Shown here: in pieces, positions 1 through 4,947 of the stretch | Numbering within the stretch: the stretch's first letter is position 1 | Layout of the letters: each line of letters opens with the position of its first letter | NCBI GenBank assembly: GCA_031262845.1 | Contig: JAISGZ010000225.1 | Location: 1-7,365 of the forward strand | Source of the DNA: Propionibacteriaceae bacterium | GTDB taxonomy: Bacteria; Actinomycetota; Actinomycetes; Propionibacteriales; Propionibacteriaceae | Direction of reading: 5' to 3' | Length of the DNA stretch: 7,365 bases | Notes under the pieces: model-generated | What the model was told of the DNA's origin: nothing | The model's input: only the letters and a program-made list of their open reading frames with translations | The model's database searches: none | Translations under genes and position numbers: made by a program

Positions 1-164
1 GTCAGGTCCGGATCAACCAAACCGGCCGCTTGGCCTGGGCCATCGTCGCCGTCTCGGGTCTAGTCCTGACGATTGGTACCGTGCTCCGGGTTAAATCGGT
101 CCAACGGTCACGACGGCTAGCCAACCCGGCCGACGACACGACACAGCCAGGGGGTCACCCGTGA
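1..164 (+). CDS. C-terminal end of DUF6049-like (Rv3909-type) membrane protein, partial
   Basis: Only the last 53 codons are present; the open frame enters at the left edge (first full codon at position 3) and stops at TGA 162-164. The segment shows the end of a beta-type extracytoplasmic region (QVRIN), one hydrophobic transmembrane helix (about AWAIVAVSGLVLTIGTV), then a basic cytoplasmic tail containing KSVQRSRR. This is how DUF6049 proteins of actinobacteria end, and in mycobacteria that gene (Rv3909) lies directly upstream of the MurJ gene. The function of the family is not settled; an envelope role is inferred from its fixed position next to murJ. The stop overlaps the murJ start as GTGA, so translation of the two is probably coupled. 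The family call rests on a short tail plus gene order. The membrane topology is clear; the family name is less certain. Confidence 0.7.
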   Translation, partial: QVRINQTGRLAWAIVAVSGLVLTIGTVLRVKSVQRSRRLANPADDTTQPGGHP

Positions 165-1987
165 CGGATTCCACCGAGCCAGCGGTCGCTCCCGACGACC
201 GGTTGACCACCTCGGGAACAGCTGATCGAGCGAACCCAACCAGCCGCCCGGCAACTTCAGACGCCACAGCGATGGCCGCCACCCCGACCGACCAACCCGC
301 AGACTCAGACAACACTGAGCACGACTCCACCCCGACCACTTCCCCCACGTCGACCTCACCAGCCCGGCGTCTCCTCGGCGCCACCGCCACCATGGCTTCC
401 GGCACGCTCGTATCGCGGCTGTTCGGCGCCGCCCGCGTCATCTTGACCGGCTACATCCTCATCCCCAATAGCCGCCAAAGCGATATTTTTGCCCTGGCCC
501 TGATGGTCCCCAACGGGATTTACACGATTGTCGCGACCGGCCTGGTCAACGCGATTTTGGTGCCCCAAATCGTCCGGGCCACGACCAATGACCGGGATGG
601 TGGCGAGGCCTACATCAACCGGATTCTGACCGCTTTCTTGCTCATCATCGTCGCCGTCACGGCCCTGGCCACGGTCGGCGCCCCGGTTCTGACCGGGCTC
701 TTCACGGGTCCCAGTTGGCAAGCCCCGGAACTCGCCGCGCAGTATCAGGCGATGGTCACCCTGACGGCTTTCTGTATGCCCCAAATCCTGTTCTACGGGC
801 TCTTCGTCCTGGTCGGCCAGGTCCTCAACGCTCGCGGCGTCTTTGGACCGATGATGTGGGCGCCGGTGGTCAACAACATCGTCCAGATTTCCACCTTGAT
901 CATCTACATGGGTGTCTGGGGCCAAGGCAACAGCACAGTCAACGGCCAAGCCTTCACAACCGCCCAAATGGGCTTGCTAGCCGGCGGTTGGGCGCTGGCC
1001 TTAATCGCCCAATTGACGGTTCTGCTCCCCTTCACCCGCCGCATCGGCTTCCACTGGCGTCCCCGCTTCGATTTCCGCCACACCGGCCTCGGCCACACCT
1101 TCTCCCTAGCCAAGTGGAGCTTGCTCTTCGTCGGCGTGGCCAACCTGGCCTTGTTCGCCGTCACCTACCTCTTAATGGACGGCACGATCAGCGGTGCCGG
1201 GGCCGGCAAAGCCGTCTACGACAACGCCTATCTCATCTTCGCCATGCCCCACTCACTGATCGCCGTTTCGATCGCCACCGCCTTGGTGCCGAGCCTGTCC
1301 CGGTTGGCGGCCGAGCGGGCAATGGGACCTTTCGGCCGTGAGTTAGCCGGTGGCCTGCGACTGACCATCGCCGCTTTGTTCCCCTTCAGCCTGATTCTGA
1401 TCGCCCTCAGCCAAGCCATCCCAGCGGCCGTTTACCGCTCCGGCCGAGGTAGTGATCTGATCGGCTGGACGCTCCTGTGGCTCAGCCTCGGACTAGTGCC
1501 GTTTTCGGTCCAATACGTTCTCCAGCGAGCCTATTTCGCCCTCGAAGACACCCGCTCGGTCTTCGTCTTCGAGTTGATCATGGCCCTGGTCTGGGTGACC
1601 TCGGCTTGGGCGGTGGTCCAACTCGGCCAGGTCGGCCCCAGTTGGATCGCGCCGGCCGTCGCCGGGACGAATTCCCTGGCCTACCTGATCGGCTTGATCG
1701 TGACCTTGATCCACCTCCACCGCCGTCTACCCGGCTTTGCCATCGGCGCCCTCTTGGGCTACTTAGCCCGGGCCGGTTTAGCGGCTTTGCCGGGAGCACT
1801 GCTGGCCGGTCTCATCGTCTGGTACCAAACCCACCGTTGGGATTCGCTCATCGCCGACATTCTGGGCTTAGTTACCGCGTTGGTCGCCGCTGTCGGTGTG
1901 TACTGGGGAATGGCGAAGCTTTGCCGCCTGACCGAAGTCAGTCAGGTGGTAAAGCTGGTCCGGCAGAAAATCTCGGGGACCTCGTGA
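161..1987 (+). CDS. murJ: Lipid II flippase MurJ (MviN family)
   Basis: Polytopic inner-membrane protein of 608 aa, expected to flip lipid II across the membrane for peptidoglycan synthesis. Residues 1-70 are a Ser/Thr/Pro/Asp-rich, probably disordered cytoplasmic extension. The MurJ core starts near residue 70 and runs through about 14 hydrophobic helices to the C-terminus. The first helix carries SRLFGAAR, so R86 and R92 match the two essential arginines of E. coli MurJ helix 1 (R18, R24), and D108 in SDIFALALMVPN matches D39. The arginine pair that follows this in E. coli (NLLRR) is absent (NGIYTIVATG), as I recall for other actinobacterial MurJ. The actinobacterial signature VPQIVRA...DGGEAYINR follows at about 134-153. 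The GTG start is supported by AGGGGGT at 149-155, 5 nt upstream, and by the GTGA overlap with the preceding stop. The pseudokinase gene follows after 30 nt, probably in the same operon. Confidence 0.95.
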   Translation: MTDSTEPAVAPDDRLTTSGTADRANPTSRPATSDATAMAATPTDQPADSDNTEHDSTPTTSPTSTSPARRLLGATATMASGTLVSRLFGAARVILTGYILIPNSRQSDIFALALMVPNGIYTIVATGLVNAILVPQIVRATTNDRDGGEAYINRILTAFLLIIVAVTALATVGAPVLTGLFTGPSWQAPELAAQYQAMVTLTAFCMPQILFYGLFVLVGQVLNARGVFGPMMWAPVVNNIVQISTLIIYMGVWGQGNSTVNGQAFTTAQMGLLAGGWALALIAQLTVLLPFTRRIGFHWRPRFDFRHTGLGHTFSLAKWSLLFVGVANLALFAVTYLLMDGTISGAGAGKAVYDNAYLIFAMPHSLIAVSIATALVPSLSRLAAERAMGPFGRELAGGLRLTIAALFPFSLILIALSQAIPAAVYRSGRGSDLIGWTLLWLSLGLVPFSVQYVLQRAYFALEDTRSVFVFELIMALVWVTSAWAVVQLGQVGPSWIAPAVAGTNSLAYLIGLIVTLIHLHRRLPGFAIGALLGYLARAGLAALPGALLAGLIVWYQTHRWDSLIADILGLVTALVAAVGVYWGMAKLCRLTEVSQVVKLVRQKISGTS

Positions 1988-2017
1988 GGTCCTCCCGTCA
2001 CGACCAAGGATGATGCG

Positions 2018-4069
2018 ATGGCAGTCGTCAACCCACCGCGGCCGGACGGAACGCTGCCGCCCCCACCCCCGCGGCCGACCAGCCCCACGATCCTCCCTCC
2101 GACGCCTCAGCCGAACGCCCCAACGGACCCCAGCCAACCAGCCGCAGAGACTTCAGCGGCGTCGGCCACTTCCACCACCCAGTCGTCACCACCGTCCCAG
2201 TCGCCACCGACCACCCAGCCGGAACAACCACTCGACCAATCCCACCCTGACCCCACTTCCGCCGAAACCACCAGTTCCACTGCCTCACCAGCCAGCCAGC
2301 CGTCACCGACCTCACTGGCCGCCCAACTGCCCGGCAACAACCAGCAACCTGTTCTGTCCGGTTTCGCTCCCCTGGTCACCGGCCAACTGATCGCCGACCG
2401 TTACCGCCTGACCGCCGCGGTCGGTCGTGAGCGCCACGCCAGCCGCTGGCAAGCGACCGATGAGGTACTCGACCGAGCGGTCTTGATCTTGGCACTCGAT
2501 GACGAAGCCACGGCCGACTCCGTGGTCGAAACCACGCGCCACTCGACGGCCGCCACCGACGCCCGTTTCGTCCGCGTGCTCGACGCCGTGGCCGACGCCG
2601 AAGGTTTTTACATCATTTCCGAGTGGGTTGAGGGCCAGCCCCTGTCGGAGATTGTCCAGTCCGGTCCCCTGACCCCGATCGAATCGGCCTGGGTGGCCCG
2701 TGAGATCGCCGAAGCCCTGACCACGATTCATCCCCTCAAGATCTACCATCAGCGCCTCGACCCGACCCGGATTCTCGTCACCACCAGCGGCGATATCCGG
2801 ATCGCCGGCTTGACGACGGCGGCTGCCCTGAACCCGCGGCCGGGTGATGACCAACTGTCACGGGAAGAGCTGGAAGCTCAGGACGTGCGGGATTTGGGAC
2901 GCCTCTTATATAGCTATGAAACCGGCGCCTGGCCGGGACCGGAGGCGGTCGGCTTACCGCAAGCGCCCCAGACCGACGGCGTCTACGTCCCACCACGACA
3001 GTTACGCCCGGCCTCGAATGACAGTCTGGACCGGGTCATCGACCAGATTCTGTCGCCGACCCCACAGGGCGACCGGCCACCTCTCACCACCGCCCAGCAA
3101 GTTCTGACAGCCCTCGGCCAAGTCCTCGGCGCGACCGATTCGTCGGGCGAATTAGCTCACCGACTGCTGTGGTCGGCCAACAGCGCCGCCACTGCCGACT
3201 CGATCACGGTCAACCCGACTGGTGCTGCCCAAGCCAAGCCGGCTGTCTCGGCTTCGGTCACCCCAGCAACCACCGCAGCGGCCGCGACCACGGCCCAAGC
3301 CGCTCAAACAGCGGCTACCGACTCGGCCGCCGCCGCCACCAAGACCAGCGCTACTTCCCCGCCCGCGCCCACCGACCGCCGCCGCCGTTGGCCGTCTTCC
3401 TTGGCCAAGTCGCCGACCGGCGGCGCCCGGGCCCACTCACAGCTGTCCGAACATCGCCCGTGGGCGATCGGCTTCGTGGTCTTGGCGGCCCTGATCGTTC
3501 TGACCCTGTTGACCGTGCTGGTCGTCGGTCTCAGCCGCCGCTCAACCGAACCCGAACCGGCGCCGGCCAGCGAGGCCGTGTCAGCGGTTGAAGTCTGGTC
3601 GATCGACCAAGCTTGGGCCTTCGACCCCTTCGGTTCCAGCCACGAAAACGATGAGGATTTAGATCTGGCTGACGACGGCGACCCGGCCACCGCCTGGCTG
3701 ACCGAGACTTACCCCGGCCCAACCTTCACGGACGCCGTCGGCCGGCCCAAAGCCGGCGTCGGCTGGGTGGCTGATCTCGGTCAGGTCCGGGAACTGAACA
3801 CGATTCAACTGCTGCTGGCCAATAGCCCGTCGCCGGTGACGATCTACGTTGCGGCCGATCCCAACCGGGAAGCGCCCGCCTTGACGGGTCTCGATGGCTG
3901 GATGGCGGTGGCCGAGGACAACGGCCTGACCGATCCGGATTCCCGGACCCGGACGATCAACCTGACGGCTATGGGGCGCTTCGTGCTGGTCTTCTTCCAC
4001 GGCCAGCTGCCGCCGACGAGTGACGGTTCGTATCAAACCGGGATCGCCGAAATCACGGTTGGCCGCTGA
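2018..4069 (+). CDS. Membrane pseudokinase with extracytoplasmic discoidin/lectin-like domain (MurJ partner)
   Basis: 683 aa. Order of parts: Pro/Ser/Thr-rich disordered N-terminus (1-115), kinase-like fold (about 120-350), Ala/Thr-rich linker ending in a basic patch (about 380-480, RRRRW at 454-458), one transmembrane helix (about 481-506), and an extracytoplasmic beta-rich domain (about 521-683). The kinase fold is recognisable (DRYRLTAAVG, YIISEWVEGQPL, DVRDLGRLLYSYETGAWP), but all catalytic motifs are lost. The Gly-rich loop is VGRERH, the VAIK lysine is missing in VLILALD, HRDLKPxN reads HQRLDPTRI, and DFG reads GLT. This matches the pseudokinase part of mycobacterial MviN (Rv3910), where phosphorylation by PknB recruits the FHA protein FhaA and restrains cell-wall synthesis. 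There it is fused to MurJ; here it is a separate gene 30 nt downstream. The C-terminal part (DGDPATAW, GVGWVADLG, ITVGR) resembles F5/8 type C-like domains. The ATG at 2018 has AAGGA at 2006-2010. Confidence 0.88.
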   Translation: MAVVNPPRPDGTLPPPPPRPTSPTILPPTPQPNAPTDPSQPAAETSAASATSTTQSSPPSQSPPTTQPEQPLDQSHPDPTSAETTSSTASPASQPSPTSLAAQLPGNNQQPVLSGFAPLVTGQLIADRYRLTAAVGRERHASRWQATDEVLDRAVLILALDDEATADSVVETTRHSTAATDARFVRVLDAVADAEGFYIISEWVEGQPLSEIVQSGPLTPIESAWVAREIAEALTTIHPLKIYHQRLDPTRILVTTSGDIRIAGLTTAAALNPRPGDDQLSREELEAQDVRDLGRLLYSYETGAWPGPEAVGLPQAPQTDGVYVPPRQLRPASNDSLDRVIDQILSPTPQGDRPPLTTAQQVLTALGQVLGATDSSGELAHRLLWSANSAATADSITVNPTGAAQAKPAVSASVTPATTAAAATTAQAAQTAATDSAAAATKTSATSPPAPTDRRRRWPSSLAKSPTGGARAHSQLSEHRPWAIGFVVLAALIVLTLLTVLVVGLSRRSTEPEPAPASEAVSAVEVWSIDQAWAFDPFGSSHENDEDLDLADDGDPATAWLTETYPGPTFTDAVGRPKAGVGWVADLGQVRELNTIQLLLANSPSPVTIYVAADPNREAPALTGLDGWMAVAEDNGLTDPDSRTRTINLTAMGRFVLVFFHGQLPPTSDGSYQTGIAEITVGR

Positions 4070-4108
4070 CACCACGCCCGGCGGAGCCACGAAACTATGG
4101 TCGTTTCA

Positions 4109-4126
4109 TCAAGAACTCATCAACAA
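4109..4126 (+). promoter_or_regulatory. 11-bp direct repeat, putative response-regulator site upstream of small RNA 1
   Basis: TCAAGAA (4109-4115) and TCAACAA (4120-4126) start 11 bp apart, one helical turn. The longer units TCATCAAGAAC and TCATCAACAAA abut exactly. The second unit ends 23 nt before the TTGAGA -35 box. OmpR/PhoB-family regulators normally bind such tandem repeats. The local response regulator is the obvious candidate binder, but that is inference. Confidence 0.6.
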
Positions 4127-4149
4127 ACCTTCACTGGAGCCGTCTGGCC

Positions 4150-4178
4150 TTGAGACCGTGGGGTGGAGCGGGAATACT
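4150..4178 (+). promoter_or_regulatory. Sigma70-type promoter of small RNA 1
   Basis: TTGAGA (4150-4155), a 17-nt spacer, and AATACT (4173-4178). Transcription would start near 4184-4186, at the edge of the conserved CGGAGGAGAC block. The -10 matches TATAAT at four of six positions. Support comes mainly from the second unit, which has a -35, a 17-nt spacer and a -10 in the same place relative to its hairpin. Confidence 0.65.
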
Positions 4179-4184
4179 TCTTCT

Positions 4185-4243
4185 CGGAGGAGACACCCCC
4201 CGGGCGAGCGCTGAAAAGCATCACCCGGGGGTAGTCCTTTTTT
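4185..4243 (+). ncRNA. Small RNA 1 of a twin pair (C-rich hairpin RNA), about 59 nt
   Basis: Predicted short transcript from the promoter at 4150-4178 to the T-run at 4238-4243. It begins with CGGAGGAGAC, then a C-run and GGG (4196-4204) that pair with CCCGGGGG (4224-4231). The stem is C5G3 with one C-A mismatch above it, then GA/TC, and a small apical hairpin GCT-GAAA-AGC (4210-4219) closed by a GNRA tetraloop. Outside the main stem, GGAGGA (4186-4191) can pair with TCCTTT (4235-4240), leaving an internal loop with TAG on the 3' side. The unit has a near-copy at 4516. I do not recognise it as a known family. The six-C run invites comparison with the actinobacterial 6C RNA, but there the cytosines are described as lying in loops, whereas here they appear paired. 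Confidence 0.7.
4197..4243 (+). terminator. Intrinsic terminator ending small RNA 1
   Basis: G/C-rich stem 4197-4204 with 4224-4231, then TAGTCC and six T (4238-4243). The T-run is offset six bases from the main stem, but the outer GGAGGA/TCCTTT pairing brings it next to paired sequence. GTCCT and AGGAC around the T-run (4234-4248) could also form a small hairpin in this copy. The strand is fixed by the T-run; the reverse strand has none. Confidence 0.6.
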
Positions 4244-4336
4244 AGGACCCGATTGGTTCGTTGGCCCGAGCGCCCCCGCCCCGATCCGGCGGTCGACGAC
4301 CACCCCGTCGACACCACACCTTTTCTGTTCCTTAAG

Positions 4337-4365
4337 AAAATTGATTTTTTGAATTCATCAATTTT
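4337..4365. repeat. A/T-rich perfect inverted repeat
   Basis: AAAATTGAT (4337-4345) and ATCAATTTT (4357-4365) are perfectly complementary over 9 bp with an 11-nt loop that ends in GAATTC. It could be an operator or a weak back-up terminator between the two small-RNA units. Nothing else in the window resembles it. Confidence 0.5.
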
Positions 4366-4439
4366 TGCATTCGCGAAGTTCTCCTATCGCCGCCTTCAGT
4401 TTCCCTGTCAGACCAGCCAATGCGGCAAAAAAACTTCCG

Positions 4440-4457
4440 TCAAGAAAGTGTCAAGAA
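4440..4457 (+). promoter_or_regulatory. 11-bp direct repeat, putative response-regulator site upstream of small RNA 2
   Basis: TCAAGAA at 4440-4446 and again at 4451-4457, an 11-bp period; the full units are GTCAAGAAAGT and GTCAAGAAGGT. The second heptamer ends 23 nt before the TTGCAA -35 box, exactly the distance seen upstream of small RNA 1. This is the best-conserved of the three sites. Confidence 0.65.
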
Positions 4458-4480
4458 GGTCAACCAAGATCGACTTTTTC

Positions 4481-4509
4481 TTGCAATCCCCAAGGTCGGT
4501 AAGCATAAT
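4481..4509 (+). promoter_or_regulatory. Sigma70-type promoter of small RNA 2
   Basis: TTGCAA (4481-4486), a 17-nt spacer, and CATAAT (4504-4509), which matches TATAAT at five of six positions. The predicted start is near 4516, just before the conserved CGGAGGAGAC at 4517-4526. Its spacing from the hairpin and from the upstream repeats parallels the first unit. Confidence 0.75.
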
Positions 4510-4515
4510 TTCATA

Positions 4516-4588
4516 TCGGAGGAGACCCCCCCGGGTGAGAGCTAAGTGACTAGTTCATGAGGTAATCACCCGGGGGTAGTCCTTTTCT
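4516..4588 (+). ncRNA. Small RNA 2 of a twin pair (C-rich hairpin RNA), about 73 nt
   Basis: Second copy of the element at 4185. Shared blocks are TCGGAGGAGAC at the 5' end, C6GGG, and a 3' block starting ATCACCCGGGGG and running through TAGTCCTTTT to TAGG. Here the main stem is an uninterrupted 11 bp: CCCCCGGGTGA (4528-4538) with TCACCCGGGGG (4566-4576). The apical part is unrelated in sequence to copy 1 but again folds: GAGCTA (4539-4544) with TAGTTC (4551-4556), one G-T pair, loop AGTGAC, and a 9-nt bulge on the 3' side. The outer GGAGGA/TCCTTT pairing is also kept (4518-4523 with 4580-4585). Conserved ends and stem with a changed loop are typical of paralogous regulatory RNAs. No function can be read from the sequence alone. 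Confidence 0.75.
4528..4586 (+). terminator. Intrinsic terminator ending small RNA 2
   Basis: An 11-bp G/C-rich stem (4528-4538 with 4566-4576), followed by TAGTCC and TTTTCT. It has the same layout as the terminator of copy 1, with a slightly poorer T-tract. Confidence 0.6.
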
Positions 4589-4678
4589 AGGGGTTGTACA
4601 CGAATACATGAAAAGTTGTTTCTAGCCCTGGTTTAGCCGCCATTTACCAACACTGTTTTGTGAAGGCTCCGCAAACTC

Positions 4679-4693
4679 TGTGAAGAACTCACA
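4679..4693. promoter_or_regulatory. Inverted repeat TGTGA-N5-TCACA
   Basis: TGTGA (4679-4683) and TCACA (4689-4693) form a perfect 5-bp dyad with a 5-nt spacer. TGTGAAG also occurs 20 bp upstream (4659-4665). It resembles a CRP-type half-site pair, but the CRP spacer is normally 6 nt, so the identity of any binder is open. It lies between small RNA 2 and the two-component operon. Confidence 0.35.
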
Positions 4694-4761
4694 AAGCCCA
4701 TGCCGACCGCACCAGAGTTCTCCCCCAGTTTCACTAACTGTTACATTGCGTTATCGTCCAA

Positions 4762-4779
4762 TTAAGGAATCGTCAAGAA
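4762..4779 (+). promoter_or_regulatory. Third, weaker 11-bp direct repeat upstream of the response-regulator operon
   Basis: TTAAGGA (4762-4768) and TCAAGAA (4773-4779) start 11 bp apart. The second heptamer sits in CGTCAAGAAAG, identical over 11 nt to 4438-4448 upstream of small RNA 2. It ends 24 nt before a TTGTCA -35-like hexamer, close to the 23 nt of the other two sites. This suggests autoregulation of the two-component operon. Confidence 0.5.
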
Positions 4780-4803
4780 AGCTCAGGTGAATTCCTAGCC
4801 AAC

Positions 4804-4833
4804 TTGTCACTAGCTGAGTTGCTCGACCATACT
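4804..4833 (+). promoter_or_regulatory. Candidate promoter of the two-component operon
   Basis: TTGTCA (4804-4809), an 18-nt spacer, and CATACT (4828-4833). The predicted start near 4840 gives a leader of about 23 nt before the short ORF at 4863. This is less certain than the small-RNA promoters. The position relative to the TCAAGAA repeat is the main extra support. Confidence 0.45.
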
Positions 4834-4862
4834 CCAGGTGGAGGTGCTCCCGAGGTGGCCAC

Positions 4863-4940
4863 ATGACACCCGTCATCACCCGGGATAACCTCTCCAACAA
4901 CGATCCGGTCTCAGCCCCGACAACGGCGGTATTCCGATGA
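4863..4940 (+). CDS. Short leader ORF (25 aa) in front of the response regulator
   Basis: ATG at 4863 is preceded by GAGGTG (4852-4857), a 6-base match to the Shine-Dalgarno consensus with 5-nt spacing, the best ribosome site in this region. The peptide begins MTPVITRDNL, is rich in Ser/Thr/Asn/Pro, and has no run of one amino acid as in classical attenuators. It ends at TGA 4938-4940, 7 nt before the GTG of the response-regulator gene, which has only a weak site of its own, so coupled translation is plausible. A second strong motif, GGAGGTG (4840-4846), lies just upstream and could form GGAG-GTG-CTCC. No family is recognisable, and the ORF could be fortuitous. Evidence is the ribosome site and the position. 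Confidence 0.4.
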   Translation: MTPVITRDNLSNNDPVSAPTTAVFR

Positions 4941-4947
4941 GAGACCG

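Larger units (their letters stand above)
4070..4947. other. Long non-coding interval carrying twin small-RNA genes and the two-component operon leader
   Basis: About 880 bases without a credible conventional gene. The left part (4070-4105) shows no clear terminator for the murJ operon. The middle (about 4319-4520) and the stretch 4590-4800 are visibly more A/T-rich than the flanking genes. The interval holds two promoter-hairpin-terminator units, direct repeats, inverted repeats and a short leader ORF, each listed separately. Between the two units, 4292-4312 has two GTCGAC palindromes 9 nt apart that could pair with each other; no T-tract follows directly, and I assign no function. Confidence 0.8.

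Noticed and set aside
369..376. GTCTCCTC in murJ, complementary to GAGGAGAC of both small RNAs
   Set aside because: Only 8 nt, deep in the coding region, mismatched on both sides; expected by chance often enough in a genome.
356..967. Long minus-strand frame opposite murJ, and similar overlapping frames across the window
   Set aside because: Frames opposite or shifted from genes with clear domains are a by-product of high GC third-position bias; none shows a recognisable protein.
4106..4127. CRISPR array or tandem-repeat locus
   Set aside because: Only two 11-bp units at each site, no spacers and no cas genes.
4253..4549. 98-codon plus-strand open frame
   Set aside because: It runs through the small RNA 2 promoter and hairpin, has no ribosome site, changes composition midway and shows no domain; likely fortuitous.
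4535..4549. Mini-ORF GTG AGA GCT AAG TGA after GGAGGA in small RNA 2
   Set aside because: Copy 1 has no start codon at the matching place, and the codons lie inside the stem, so conservation is at RNA-structure level, not coding.
4185..4588. Annotation of the twins as known 6C RNA
   Set aside because: Each unit has only one C-run and it pairs with a G-run, whereas 6C RNAs are described with two C-rich loops; left as a comparison to test.
4185..4588. Riboswitch or T-box leader
   Set aside because: No downstream gene is positioned for control, each unit carries its own promoter and terminator, and no T-box or known aptamer core is visible.
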